Shown: positions 38,708-47,472 of the stretch, piece after piece
Layout: the number at the start of each line of letters is the position of its first letter
Position numbering within the stretch: the stretch's first letter is position 1
DNA from: Nocardiopsis quinghaiensis
GTDB taxonomy: Bacteria; Actinomycetota; Actinomycetes; Streptosporangiales; Streptosporangiaceae
Reading direction: 5' to 3'
Length of the DNA: 64,000 bases
Assembly (NCBI RefSeq): GCF_008638365.1
Contig: NZ_VWVU01000002.1
Span: 1 to 64,000, forward strand
Position numbers and translations under genes: made by a program
Notes under the pieces: generated by a model
What the model was told of the DNA's origin: nothing
The model's input: only the letters and a program-made list of their open reading frames with translations
Database searches by the model: none

Positions 38708-39475
38708 TCACGCGTTCTCCCCCGTGAACGGTGCGACGGTGACGCCCCCGGCGCGCAGCCTCGCGGCCACGGCCCGGGCGATGTCCACGGCTCCGGGGCT
38801 GTCGCCGTGCACGCACAGGGAGTCGGCCTCGACGCGGATCCGGGTGCCGTCGACCGCCTCGACCGGCTCGCCGTGGGCGATGCGCAGACAGCGTTCGGCG
38901 ATCTCCTCCGGGTCGTGGAGCACGGCGCCGGGTTCGCGGCGCGGCACCAGTACGCCCTCCGGGGTGTAGGCGCGGTCGGCGAACGCCTCGCGGTGGGTGG
39001 GCAGTCCGGCCTCCTCCGCCAGGCGCAGGAACCGGGACCCGGGCAGCCCGAGCACGGGCAGGTGGGGGTCGAAGGCCCTCACGGCCGCGACGACCGCGGC
39101 GGCCTGCTCCTCGTGGTGCACGATCGTGTTGTAGAGCGCACCGTGCGGCTTGACGTAGCGGACGCGGTCCCCGGCCAGGCGGGTGAACGCGGACAGGGCG
39201 CCGAGCTGGTAGACGACCTCGTCGGTCAGCTCGGCGGGCGGTACGTCGACGAAGCGGCGGCCGAACCCGGCGAGGTCGCGGTAGCTCACGTGCGCGCCGA
39301 CGGCCACCCCCCTGGCCGCGGCCTCGCTTGTGGTGCGGCGCAGCACGGACGGGTCACCGGCGTGGAATCCGCAGGCGACGTTGGCGCTGGTGACGATGGA
39401 CAGCAGGGCCTGGTCGTCGCCTAGCTCCCAGCGGCCGAAGCTCTCGCCGAGGTCGGAGTTGAGGTCGATGCGCAA
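38708..39475 (-). CDS. pxpA: 5-oxoprolinase subunit PxpA (LamB/YcsF family)
   Basis: A 255-residue LamB/YcsF protein, the third subunit of ATP-dependent 5-oxoprolinase. The N-terminus [40 protein letters not shown] in outline is the family signature, including the GFHAGD metal/catalytic patch; [12 protein letters not shown] and [16 protein letters not shown] are the other conserved parts. It lies between the NRAMP-like gene (71 bases upstream) and pxpB, all on the minus strand and likely one transcript. The order pxpA-pxpB-pxpC with transporter and DUF1445 fits known loci. Confidence 0.92.
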   Translation of the reverse strand: MRIDLNSDLGESFGRWELGDDQALLSIVTSANVACGFHAGDPSVLRRTTSEAAARGVAVGAHVSYRDLAGFGRRFVDVPPAELTDEVVYQLGALSAFTRLAGDRVRYVKPHGALYNTIVHHEEQAAAVVAAVRAFDPHLPVLGLPGSRFLRLAEEAGLPTHREAFADRAYTPEGVLVPRREPGAVLHDPEEIAERCLRIAHGEPVEAVDGTRIRVEADSLCVHGDSPGAVDIARAVAARLRAGGVTVAPFTGENA

Positions 39476-39546
39476 CGTCGGTGCTCCTCGTTCTTCTTCT
39501 GGTTCCTCACGGGGGTTCCTACCCCGCCCGGACCGCGGACCGGTTC

Positions 39547-40797
39547 CTACTGCCAGAGGGCGACGATGCCGCTCAGGGAACTGGCCGCCATGTAGGCGGT
39601 GAGCGCCCAGGCGGCGACGCCGACGGCGATGAGCCAGCGCGGGTATCGGTAGCCGCCCAGCAGGTCACCGGAGCGGCGGGCCGCGACCCACAGCATGATG
39701 CCGAGGCCGACCGGCAGGATCACGCCGTTCAGCGCGCCGGCCAGGATCAGCAGCGTGTTGGGGGCCTGTCCGGACAGCAGCAGGATCCCCAGCGAGACGC
39801 CGATGAACACGGTGACCAGGACGCCGCGGCGCTTCTCCAGCCACGGGTGGAAGCTCGTGACGAAGGAGACCGAGGTGTAGGAGGCGCCGATGACGGAGCT
39901 GACCGCCGCGGCCCACATGATCATGCCGAACAGGCGCATCCCGGCCTCGCCCGCGGCCTGGTGGAAGGCCTCCGCGGAGGGGTTGGGGGCTGCCAGGATG
40001 TCGGCTCCGCCGGCGACGACGCCGAGGATGGCCAGGAACAGGACCACGCGCATGACCCCGGTGACGACGATGCCGGTGACGGAGGTCTGCGTGATGGCCC
40101 GGAGGTTGCCGCGGCCGCCCCGGCCCGACTCGACGAGGCGGTGCACGCCCGCGTAGGTGATGTAGCCGCCGACCGTGCCGCCGATGATGGTGACCGTGGC
40201 GAGGAAGACGTCCGTGCCCATCCGCTCGGGCCAGACGGCCTGGCGCAGGGCGTCGCCGACCGGGGGCTGGGACACGAAGGCGACGTACACGGTCAGGCAG
40301 ATCATGGCCAGGCCGAGCACGATCAGGACGCGGTCGAGGGCCACGCCCAGCTTCTTGACGCCGAGGATGACGACGGCGAGGAGCGCGGAGAGGACGGCGC
40401 CGAGCTCGGGATCGAATCCGAGCATCGCGTTCAGCCCGAGGCCCGTGCCCGCGAGGTTGCCGACGTTGAAGACCAGGCCGCCGAAGACGATCAGGGCGGC
40501 CAGCAGGTAGCCCGCGCCGGGGAGGACCTTGTTGGCCAGGTCCTGGGCGCGCATGTCGGCGATCCCGATGATCCGCCAGATGTTCAGCTGGACGGCGATG
40601 TCGACCAGGACCGAGACCAGGATGGCGAACGCGAAGGTCGCGCCGAGCTGGGCGGTGAAGGTGGTGGTCTGGGTGATGAAGCCGGGACCGATGGCGCTGG
40701 TCGCCATGAGGAACATCGCGCCGAGCAGGCTGCTGCTCAGCACGATCCGCCCGGGGCGGGGGCGCACCTTCGGGGGTGCGGGGGGCGTGTCGCCCAT
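39547..40797 (-). CDS. NRAMP-family transporter linked to 5-oxoprolinase (YcsG-like)
   Basis: A 416-residue transporter of the NRAMP/LeuT fold with about eleven segments. In segment 1 the metal-binding D-P-G-N of true NRAMP proteins is replaced: the sequence is [19 protein letters not shown], and the segment 6 M-P-H motif is not seen, so this is one of the NRAMP-related proteins that accompany pxpABC and is unlikely to carry Mn2+ or Fe2+. Uptake of 5-oxoproline or a related acid is the reasonable role. It is the first gene of the operon; ATG 40797. A GntR-type operator (40864-40890) lies 67 bases upstream, between it and the divergent regulator. Confidence 0.82.
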   Translation of the reverse strand: MGDTPPAPPKVRPRPGRIVLSSSLLGAMFLMATSAIGPGFITQTTTFTAQLGATFAFAILVSVLVDIAVQLNIWRIIGIADMRAQDLANKVLPGAGYLLAALIVFGGLVFNVGNLAGTGLGLNAMLGFDPELGAVLSALLAVVILGVKKLGVALDRVLIVLGLAMICLTVYVAFVSQPPVGDALRQAVWPERMGTDVFLATVTIIGGTVGGYITYAGVHRLVESGRGGRGNLRAITQTSVTGIVVTGVMRVVLFLAILGVVAGGADILAAPNPSAEAFHQAAGEAGMRLFGMIMWAAAVSSVIGASYTSVSFVTSFHPWLEKRRGVLVTVFIGVSLGILLLSGQAPNTLLILAGALNGVILPVGLGIMLWVAARRSGDLLGGYRYPRWLIAVGVAAWALTAYMAASSLSGIVALWQ

Positions 40798-40863
40798 GGA
40801 GCTCTCCAGGGGGTGCGGGACGGGGGCGGTGACGCGACGACCGACGGCCGTGCCATCGTTGGA

Positions 40864-40890
40864 TTGTTGAACGATACTTCAATTCAACAA
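40864..40890. promoter_or_regulatory. GntR-type operator in the pxp/GntR divergent region
   Basis: TTGTTGAA (40864-40871) and TTCAACAA (40883-40890) are perfect inverted arms, with an inner inverted pair TTGAA-N6-TTCAA at 40867-40882. The site is AT-rich in a GC-rich background, 67 bases upstream of the NRAMP-like start. The GntR regulator gene 208 bases away is the obvious candidate binder. Confidence 0.6.
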
Positions 40891-41098
40891 GCCGGGTAAA
40901 GGGTGGGTCAGCAAAAATCCCAGGTCACCCGCGTGGCAGGGGATCCACCTGTTTCACCCGCCTCTGAGGCCCCTTCGGAGAGCTCTGCCACGATGGTCCG
41001 ATGGTCCGATGGCCCGGTATCTCCGGCGCCCCGCTCCCCCAGGAGTGCGGCGCGTCGGCGACAATGGAACGACCGACGCCAGCACCGAAGGAGAACCT

Positions 41099-41806
41099 GT
41101 GACGGCCACGGACGCCCGCGCCGACCGGTCCACCGGCCGTACGCGCCTCCTCCCCCCGATGCCGACCCAGGCCGAACGGGTCGCGGAGCTGCTGCGCGAG
41201 TCCCTCATCGACGGGGTGTACCCGCCGGGGCGGCGGTTGTCGGAGGAGCGCCTGTGCGAGGAGCTCGGGGTCTCCCGCAACACCCTGCGCGAGGCGTTCC
41301 GGCTGCTGGTGCGCGAGCGGCTGCTGGTGCACCAGATGCACCGGGGCGTGTTCGTCGGCCTTCCGACCAGCGATGACGTCCGCGACCTGTTCAAGGCCCG
41401 CAGGACCCTGGAACTCCCCGCGCTGCGCGAGGCCACGGCCCCCGCCGAGGAGGCGGTGCGCCTGGTGGGCGCGGCCGTGGACGAGGGCGAGGCCGCGCGG
41501 GAGCGGGAGGACTGGTGGCGGATGGGTACCGCCAACATGCGCTTCCACCAGGCCGTCGCCGGACTCTCGGAGAGCGCGCGGCTGAACGAGTTCATGAGCC
41601 AGGTACTGGCCGAGACCCGGTTGGTCTTCCACGTGATGGACGCGCCCCGGGAGTTCCACGCCCCGTACCTGGACTGGAACCGCCGGATCCACATGCTGCT
41701 GGCCTCGGGCGACCCGCGGCGCGCGGCGGAGGAGCTGGCGACCTACCTGGACACCTCCGAGGACCAGTTGGTCACCGCGTTCACCGCCATGGAGGAGCGG
41801 GCCTGA
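41099..41806 (+). CDS. GntR-family regulator (FCD/FadR subfamily)
   Basis: A 235-residue regulator. The winged HTH is in the first third (AERVAELLRESLIDGVYPPGRRLSEERLCEELGVSRNTLREAFRLLVRERLLVHQMHRGVFV in outline, about residues 26-85), and the C-terminal two thirds is an FCD helical effector domain with the metal-binding pattern of Asp and His residues (RMGTANMRFHQAVAG and RRIHMLLASGD). It is divergent from the 5-oxoprolinase operon and probably represses it until 5-oxoproline or glutamate-derived acid binds. GTG 41099 follows GAAGGAG; there is no in-frame ATG near it. Confidence 0.9.
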   Translation: MTATDARADRSTGRTRLLPPMPTQAERVAELLRESLIDGVYPPGRRLSEERLCEELGVSRNTLREAFRLLVRERLLVHQMHRGVFVGLPTSDDVRDLFKARRTLELPALREATAPAEEAVRLVGAAVDEGEAAREREDWWRMGTANMRFHQAVAGLSESARLNEFMSQVLAETRLVFHVMDAPREFHAPYLDWNRRIHMLLASGDPRRAAEELATYLDTSEDQLVTAFTAMEERA

Positions 41807-41822
41807 CCGCGGCGGGCGCCGC

Positions 41823-41856
41823 CGCCGGGCCCGCCCGTTCTGCGCTCCGGAACGGA
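41823..41856. terminator. Hairpin between the GntR and lipase genes
   Basis: The inner stem CTCCG-GAA-CGGAG (41835-41847) lies inside weaker outer pairing of GCCCG with CGGGC. It separates convergent genes and is probably a shared terminator; weaker than the other hairpins listed. Confidence 0.4.
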
Positions 41857-41875
41857 GAGCGGGCGCCGGGGAGCG

Positions 41876-42544
41876 TCAGGACAGCGTGTCGCGCACGTCC
41901 TGGGACACCTCGGGGTCGGTGAGGAACGAGATGTGTCCGACGCAGCCGACCCGGTGGTTGTCGGCCCCGGGAAGGGTGACGCTGGTGGAGGGCCGGACGA
42001 CGAAGTCGCACAACGACCGGAAGGTCGTGTACGTGACGTCTCCCGGAGTCGGGTCGCCGGAGTTGAGCTCCTCCAGGAACTCCGACCCCACGACCACCTC
42101 CTGACACGAGGGGGAGGTCTCCACGCACGGCAGCCGCACGAGGGAGCCCTCGTTGGGGCCGGCGAGCGAGACCCAGTCGTCGACGTCCTCGTGCCCGTCG
42201 AGGAACTTCAGGTACCAGCGGGAGGACAGCCCGCCCATGGAGTGGGTGACCAGGTCCACCGCGTCGTGTCCGGTCTCGTCGAGGATCCTGTCGACCTCCC
42301 GTCCGATCAGCCGGGCGGTCGCCTCGTTGGAGGCGTCGTAGTCGTAGCTGATGGTGTACAGCCGGTCGCCGTTCCATCCGTCGTCGGTGAAGTCGGCGAT
42401 CATCGAGTCCCAGTTGTCTCCGCTCCCGCTGTAGCCGTGCACGAAGAGGACGGGGTCGCGTTCCTGGGCGTGGGCGGTCGCCGGGACCATGACCGCGGAG
42501 GCCAGGGTCAGTGCGGTGAGGACGGGTGCGAGGGAGGATCGCAT
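41876..42544 (-). CDS. Secreted alpha/beta-fold lipase (Lipase_2 / EstA-type)
   Basis: A 222-residue secreted lipase or esterase. The first 27 residues are a typical signal peptide (MRSSLAPVLTALTLASAVMV, cut near AHA). The mature part begins DPVLFVHGYSGSGDNWDSM, with the nucleophile Ser in THSMGGLSSRWYLK (about residue 105) and later acid and His residues (GADNHRVGCVGH). Three to four cysteines in the C-terminal third could form disulphides, as in exported esterases of Streptomyces. ATG 42544 follows AAAGGAG at six bases. It is separated from the MurG-like gene, which runs the other way, by about 250 bases. Substrate chain length is not known. Confidence 0.88.
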   Translation of the reverse strand: MRSSLAPVLTALTLASAVMVPATAHAQERDPVLFVHGYSGSGDNWDSMIADFTDDGWNGDRLYTISYDYDASNEATARLIGREVDRILDETGHDAVDLVTHSMGGLSSRWYLKFLDGHEDVDDWVSLAGPNEGSLVRLPCVETSPSCQEVVVGSEFLEELNSGDPTPGDVTYTTFRSLCDFVVRPSTSVTLPGADNHRVGCVGHISFLTDPEVSQDVRDTLS

Positions 42545-42796
42545 CGTCGACTCCTTTCCGTAAGGGAGTCCTGATTGTCCGTGACGATCCCTCCGGCGCG
42601 CATCAGGGGAACCACGGGCGTCCGCGTACTCCGTCCCCGTCCACCGCGACGGCACGGGAACGCCTGTTCTGCGACGGGTCCTCCGGAGGCTAACGTGCTG
42701 TGGGGGCACGGCGCGGGCACCACATCGCCCGCATGTGCCTCCTTCCTTGTCATACCTTCGCTCTGCCCCGCCTCGGGGCGACCAGATGGGAACCAT

Positions 42797-43972
42797 GTGA
42801 ACAGCGACGACCTCCCTCCGCGGGATATCCGTCTGATCGTGACCGGAGGGGGAACGGGTGGACACACCTATCCCGCCCTCACCTCCGTCCGCACGCTGCG
42901 GGATCGGCTGGAGGCGGCTGGCCACGGCCTGGACGTGCTGTGGGTGGGCACGGCGGACAGCCTGGAGTCCCGGGTCGCGGCGGCTGAGGGGATCGCCTTC
43001 GCGCCGGTCGCGACGGGCAAGATCCGCCGCTCGAAGAACCCGCTCGGACTTCTCTCCCCGGCCAACATCAGGGACATGGCCAACGTCCCCCGGGGGATCG
43101 CGCAGGCCCGGCGCCTGGTCGCCGGCTTCGCGCCCGACGCGGTGCTGGCCACCGGCGGTTACGTGGCGGTTCCCGTGGGCCTGGCCGCGAAGCTGTGCCG
43201 CCGCCCGCTCGTCGTGCACGAACAGACGGTCCGCCTGGGCCTGGCCAACAAGGTCCTCGCCCGTGTGTCGGCCCGTGTCGCCGTGTCCTCCCCGTCCACG
43301 ATCGAACTGCTTCCGGCGCCCGTGCGTGCCCACGCCGCCGTGACCGGCAACCCGGTGCGTCCGGAGGTGCTGACCGGGCAGGCCGACCGCGCGGCCAAGG
43401 GGCTCGGGTTCGAGGGGCACGACCCCGCGCTCCCCACCGTCTACGTCACGGGCGGGGCGCAGGGTTCGGCGCAGATCAACGACACGGTCCGCGCCGTCCT
43501 GCCGTGGCTGCTCGCACGCGCCAACGTCGTCCACCAGTGCGGAGCGGCGAACCTGGAGGGGCTGCGCCACAGCGCGGCCGACCTTCCGCCCGGCCTCGCC
43601 GAGCGGTACCACCTGACGGACTTCGTCGGCCCGGAACTGCCCGACGTGCTGGCGCTGGCCGACGTGGTGATCTCCCGCAGCGGTGCGGGGACGATCGCGG
43701 AGCTGACCGCGCTGGGCAAGGCAGCCGTGCTGGTTCCGCTCGCCTCCTCCGCCGGCGACGAGCAGCGGCACAACGCCCGCCACCTCCAGGAGTCGGGTGC
43801 CGCGGTGGCCCTCTTGGACGAGGTCACGGCGCAGGGGCTCCAGGCGGCGGTGGAGCCGCTGCTGGACGACCCGCAGCGGCGCGCGCGGATCGCGGAGCGG
43901 GCCCGTGAGCACGGGCGGCCCGACGCCGCCGAGCGCCTGGTCGACGTGGTGCTGTCAGCCGCCCGGGGCTGA
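42797..43972 (+). CDS. MurG-family glycosyltransferase (paralogue)
   Basis: A 391-residue glycosyltransferase closely like MurG, which adds GlcNAc to lipid I in peptidoglycan synthesis. The N-terminal glycine loop is IVTGGGTGGHTYPALT, LWVGTADSLESRVAAAEGI follows, then VLATGGYVAVPVGLAA and VHEQTVRLGLANKVLA; in the C-domain VTGGAQGSAQIND and ISRSGAGTIAELTALGKAAVLVPLASSAGDEQRHNA in outline bind UDP-sugar. It is not in a dcw cell-wall cluster, so it is an extra copy that may modify a lipid-linked sugar, a secondary metabolite or act under special conditions. GTG 42797 follows GATGGGAA. Nested hairpins follow the gene. Confidence 0.85.
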   Translation: MNSDDLPPRDIRLIVTGGGTGGHTYPALTSVRTLRDRLEAAGHGLDVLWVGTADSLESRVAAAEGIAFAPVATGKIRRSKNPLGLLSPANIRDMANVPRGIAQARRLVAGFAPDAVLATGGYVAVPVGLAAKLCRRPLVVHEQTVRLGLANKVLARVSARVAVSSPSTIELLPAPVRAHAAVTGNPVRPEVLTGQADRAAKGLGFEGHDPALPTVYVTGGAQGSAQINDTVRAVLPWLLARANVVHQCGAANLEGLRHSAADLPPGLAERYHLTDFVGPELPDVLALADVVISRSGAGTIAELTALGKAAVLVPLASSAGDEQRHNARHLQESGAAVALLDEVTAQGLQAAVEPLLDDPQRRARIAERAREHGRPDAAERLVDVVLSAARG

Positions 43973-44010
43973 GGGGCGGATCCCGCGCACGTGCGGGAGT
44001 GGCCCGCCCC
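43973..44010 (+). terminator. Nested hairpin after the MurG-like gene
   Basis: Outer arms GGGGCGG (43973-43979) and CCGCCCC (44004-44010) enclose an inner stem CCCGC/GCGGG (43982-43997). It begins one base after the stop codon. Confidence 0.5.
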
Positions 44011-44363
44011 TGGGGTCGAGAAGCCGACTGCCAACCTCCGCCCCAGCCGGGTCGGGAGAACCACAGGGGCGGACCTCCCCCTACGGGTGCCTGGCCGGGA
44101 CCACCGGAACGCCCTACGCCGACCCTCTTCGGCGGGCCACCAGCCCGCGCCCTACGGATGCCTGGTCGGGGTCCGCTGGAGGCTCTGCCAACCCCACGGG
44201 CCCAGGCGGCCGCCAGAGGACCCCGCTCCCCCTGACCCCCGCGGCTGAGCACCCGGAACGGAGGAGAACCGGCCAGCCCTTCGGCGTGGGGCCCTGCGCA
44301 CCCGGAGGACCGGACGCGGAAAGCCCGGTGGCCGGAGTCCCGAAGTGCCATCATGAGGACACC
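43973..44363. other. 391-base intergenic region with imperfect direct repeats
   Basis: No gene is supported. After the nested hairpin there are two 21-base copies differing at two positions (44079-44099, beginning CCCTACGGGTGCCTGG, and 44150-44170, beginning CCCTACGGATGCCTGG), and CTGCCAACC occurs at about 44028 and 44187. The pattern could be a decayed duplication or a structured 5' region of the class IV aminotransferase mRNA. No known riboswitch consensus was recognised. Confidence 0.4.
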
Positions 44364-45149
44364 ATGGAACTGAACGGACGCCCCGTCAGCACCGGGGAAC
44401 TCGCGGGCCTCGCCCTGCACGGCTACGGCCACTTCACCACCATGCTCGTCAACGACCTGCGCGTTCGCGGGCTCGACCTGCACATGGAGCGCCTGAGCCG
44501 CGACTGCCGTGCCCTCTTCGGCGCCGACCTGGACCTCTCCCGGGTCCGTGAACTCGCCCGCCGCACCGCCCGCGCGCACCCCTCCCCCGCGGTGGTGCGC
44601 GTGACCGTGTTCGACCCCCGCATGGACCTGGGCCGCCCCTCCGCGCGCCAGCTCCCGCACATCCTGGTCACCACCCGTTCCGCGCCCGGCACCACACCAC
44701 CACCCGTGCGCCTGGGTACCCGGCTGTTCACCCGCGACACCCCGCGGATCAAGAGCACCGGGCTGTTCGGGGCGATCCAGCAGCGGCGCTCCGCCCAGTT
44801 GGACGGCTACGACGACGCCCTGTTCACGGGCGTGGACGGCCGGGTCTCGGAGGGCCCCACCTGGAACATCGGCTTCCTGGACGGCGGCGGCATCGTCTGG
44901 CCGCAGGCCCCGTGCCTCCCCGGTGTGACGACACGGCTGATCGAGCGGGTGGCCGGGGAACTGGGCGTTCCGGTGAGCACCCGGCCGATCGCCTCGGCCG
45001 CGAGCACCCGGACGGCGGGCGCGTTCGTCACCAACGCCACCACCGGGGTGCGACCGGTGGCCGCCATCGACGGCGTCCACCTGCCGCAGCCGGCACTGGT
45101 CCGCAAGCTCGCCGCCGCCTACTCCGCGCTCCCCGACGAACCGCTGTAG
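44364..45149 (+). CDS. Class IV aminotransferase family protein
   Basis: A 261-residue fold-IV PLP enzyme like 4-amino-4-deoxychorismate lyase, branched-chain or D-amino acid transaminases. The PLP lysine is probably in RDTPRIKSTGLFGAIQQRR (about residue 135), and VSEGPTWNIGFLDGGGIVWPQAPCLPGVTTRLIERVAGELG in outline carries the Glu and the phosphate-binding GVTT loop. FVTNATTGVRPVAAIDG is the other signature. It is shorter than the branched-chain enzymes and closer to the lyase group, but the true substrate is unknown. ATG 44364 follows TGAGGA. Its last 31 bases overlap the 3' end of the MMPL gene, which runs the other way. Confidence 0.8.
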   Translation: MELNGRPVSTGELAGLALHGYGHFTTMLVNDLRVRGLDLHMERLSRDCRALFGADLDLSRVRELARRTARAHPSPAVVRVTVFDPRMDLGRPSARQLPHILVTTRSAPGTTPPPVRLGTRLFTRDTPRIKSTGLFGAIQQRRSAQLDGYDDALFTGVDGRVSEGPTWNIGFLDGGGIVWPQAPCLPGVTTRLIERVAGELGVPVSTRPIASAASTRTAGAFVTNATTGVRPVAAIDGVHLPQPALVRKLAAAYSALPDEPL

Positions 45150-47305
45150 CCCGCGGGTTCCCCCGCCGGTCGGTTCCCCGCCGTCCGGGCCCCGCCCGGC
45201 CACCACACGCGCGGCCCGATGTCCAGCGCCAGCGCGGGCACCAGCACGGTCCTCACGAGCAGCGCGTCCACCAGTACCCCGAACGCCACCAGGAACGCCA
45301 ACTGGAGCAGGAACAACAGCGGGATCACCGCCAGCGCGGCGAAGGTCACGGCCAGGACCACCCCGGCGGAGGTGATCACCCCGCCGGTGACGGTGAGCGC
45401 GCGCAGCACGCCCTCGCGGTGCCCGTGTTCCAGGGTCTCCTCCCGGGCCCGGGACATCAGGAAGATGCTGTAGTCGATCCCCAGCGCCACCAGGAACACG
45501 AAAGCGAACAGCGGCACCACCGGGTCGGCTCCGGGCAGGTCGAGCACGTGGTCGAAGACCACGGTTCCCACACCCAGCGCGGCCGCGAAGGACAGCACGT
45601 TGACCGCCATCAGCAGCAGTGGCGCCACCAGTGAACGCAGCAGCGGGATGAGCACGAGGAAGACCACGACGAGCACGAGCGGCACCACGACCGCGAAGTC
45701 GCGCCGCGCCGTCTCCAGGGTGTCCAGGTCGGTGGCGCTCACCCCGCCGACCAGCGCGTCGGCGCCCTCCACGGCGCGCGACTCCTCGCGCAGGTCCCGC
45801 ACGGCGTCCACCGCCTCGGGCGACTCGGGGCCGACCGTGAGGACGGCCTCGACCAGCACGCGGCCGTCCTCCTCCAGGGGCGGCGGGTCGGCTCCGTGCG
45901 GGCCGGGCTCGGTGACCGGCGCGGCCTCGTCCACCAGCGGCAGGCCCTCCGCGACCCGGACGACCTCGTCCAGACGGTCGGCGTCGGCGACCACGAGGGC
46001 GGGGGCGGCGCTGGCGTCGGAGCCGAAGCCCCGGTCGAGCACCTCCTGCGCCTCCACCGCCTCCACCTCGGTGCGAAAGACCTCGGCCTGGCCGGTTCCC
46101 CCGGCGTCGAACCGTGGCGCGAACACCGCCGCGGCCGCCAGGACCGCCGTGGTGAGGACCCAGTACGTTCGGGGCCTGCGGGCGACGGCCGTCGCCAGGT
46201 CCCCCCAGAACCGGTGGCGGGCGGCGACCTCCTCGAAGCCCCCCTCCCCTCCGGGCGCCCCGTGCGGCGCCACGGGCCAGAACGCCGCGCGTCCGCACAG
46301 CGCGAGCACCGCGGGCAGGAAGGTCGTCGCCGCGAGCAGTGCGGCGACGACGCCGACGGCCACGACGGGTCCGAGGCTGCGGGTGGAGGCCAGGTCGGCG
46401 GCGAGCAGGCAGAGCAGGCCGAGGACGACGGTGCCGCCGGAGGCCAGGACCGGACCGGTCACCCCCCGTACGGCGGCCAGGACGGCCTCGGGGACCCGTT
46501 CCCGGACGGCCAGCTCCTCCCGGTAGCGGGCCACGAGCAGCAGGGCGTAGTCGGTGCAGGCGCCCACGACCAGGATGAACAGGATGCCCTGGCTCTGGCC
46601 GTTGAGGCTGACCAACCCGGTGTCGGCGGCCAGGTAGACCAGTGCCCCGGACAGGCCGAGGGCGAGCAGGCAGGCGAGGATGACCAGCACCGGCAGCAGC
46701 GGTGAGCGGTAGACGGCCACGAGGATGACCAGGACCGCCGAGACGGCGACGACCAGCAGGGTGGAGTCGATGCCGCCGAAGGCCGCGGCGAGGTCGGCCG
46801 CGTAGCCGGCGGGCCCGGTGACCTGGGCCCGGAGCCCGGAGACGGGATCCTCGTCCAGCAGCGCGCGCAGTTCGGTGACCGCGTCGCCCGTGTCGGCGGC
46901 CGAGTCGACCGGGACGACGAACTGGGCGACGGAGGGGTCCTCGGTGCCGGGGAAGGGTCCGGCGACGTCGCCGGAGACCCAGGGCTCCCCGGCGACGTCC
47001 TCGGCGACCGCCGCGATGTCGGCCAGTTCCTCCCCGGAGATCTCCCCGCCGCCGTCCTCCCGGGAGTAGACGACGACCGCCGGTGCGGAGTCCTCCCGGT
47101 CGAACTCCTCGGCGATCTCGGCGACCTCGGTGGACTCGGCGCCCACGGGCAGGAACGCGCCGGGGTCGTTGGTCTGCACCTCGCCGAGCCTGCCCAGGAA
47201 CATGCCCAGGGGCCCGGCTCCCAGCAGCCACACCAGGGCGACCAGCAGGGCCGCACCGATCCACCAGCGCGACCGCCGGACTGGTCGGCCGTTGTCCTTG
47301 TCCAC
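45119..47305 (-). CDS. MMPL/RND-type membrane transporter
   Basis: A 728-residue MMPL-family transporter with twelve segments arranged as two repeats, each with one segment, a large extracytoplasmic domain and five more segments. Marks: VRRSRWWIGAALLVALVWLL at the start, NGQSQGILFILVVGACTDYALLLVARYREEL in segment 4-5, and VPLFAFVFLVALGIDYSIFLMSRAREETLEHGHREGVLRALTVTGGVITSAGVVL in outline in the second repeat (the GxDYxxFL proton-relay motif twice). It exports a lipid or hydrophobic compound using the proton gradient. No TetR gene is adjacent. ATG 47305; the 3' end overlaps the aminotransferase gene by 31 bases, with no terminator between. Confidence 0.88.
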   Translation of the reverse strand: MDKDNGRPVRRSRWWIGAALLVALVWLLGAGPLGMFLGRLGEVQTNDPGAFLPVGAESTEVAEIAEEFDREDSAPAVVVYSREDGGGEISGEELADIAAVAEDVAGEPWVSGDVAGPFPGTEDPSVAQFVVPVDSAADTGDAVTELRALLDEDPVSGLRAQVTGPAGYAADLAAAFGGIDSTLLVVAVSAVLVILVAVYRSPLLPVLVILACLLALGLSGALVYLAADTGLVSLNGQSQGILFILVVGACTDYALLLVARYREELAVRERVPEAVLAAVRGVTGPVLASGGTVVLGLLCLLAADLASTRSLGPVVAVGVVAALLAATTFLPAVLALCGRAAFWPVAPHGAPGGEGGFEEVAARHRFWGDLATAVARRPRTYWVLTTAVLAAAAVFAPRFDAGGTGQAEVFRTEVEAVEAQEVLDRGFGSDASAAPALVVADADRLDEVVRVAEGLPLVDEAAPVTEPGPHGADPPPLEEDGRVLVEAVLTVGPESPEAVDAVRDLREESRAVEGADALVGGVSATDLDTLETARRDFAVVVPLVLVVVFLVLIPLLRSLVAPLLLMAVNVLSFAAALGVGTVVFDHVLDLPGADPVVPLFAFVFLVALGIDYSIFLMSRAREETLEHGHREGVLRALTVTGGVITSAGVVLAVTFAALAVIPLLFLLQLAFLVAFGVLVDALLVRTVLVPALALDIGPRVWWPGGARTAGNRPAGEPAGYSGSSGSAE

Positions 47306-47472
47306 GTACGGGCCCCTACTGCTGCCAGCGGCTTTCGGCCTGGAGAACGAGAATCGCGCTTTGCGGGTCGATGACGGAGCCAGCCCCTACCCCGGCCCCC
47401 TCACGTCACACCCGCCCCGGGGCACCGGCCCTCGCACGGGCACGTCCGCGGCCCCCGGCATGCGCGGGAAGG

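Noticed and set aside
39547..40797. Naming the transporter mntH
   Set aside because: The metal-binding DPGN and MPH motifs are not present.
40985..41015. Tandem GGTCCGAT copies before the GntR gene
   Set aside because: Only about two and a half copies, no inverted symmetry, and too far from a promoter pattern to call a site.
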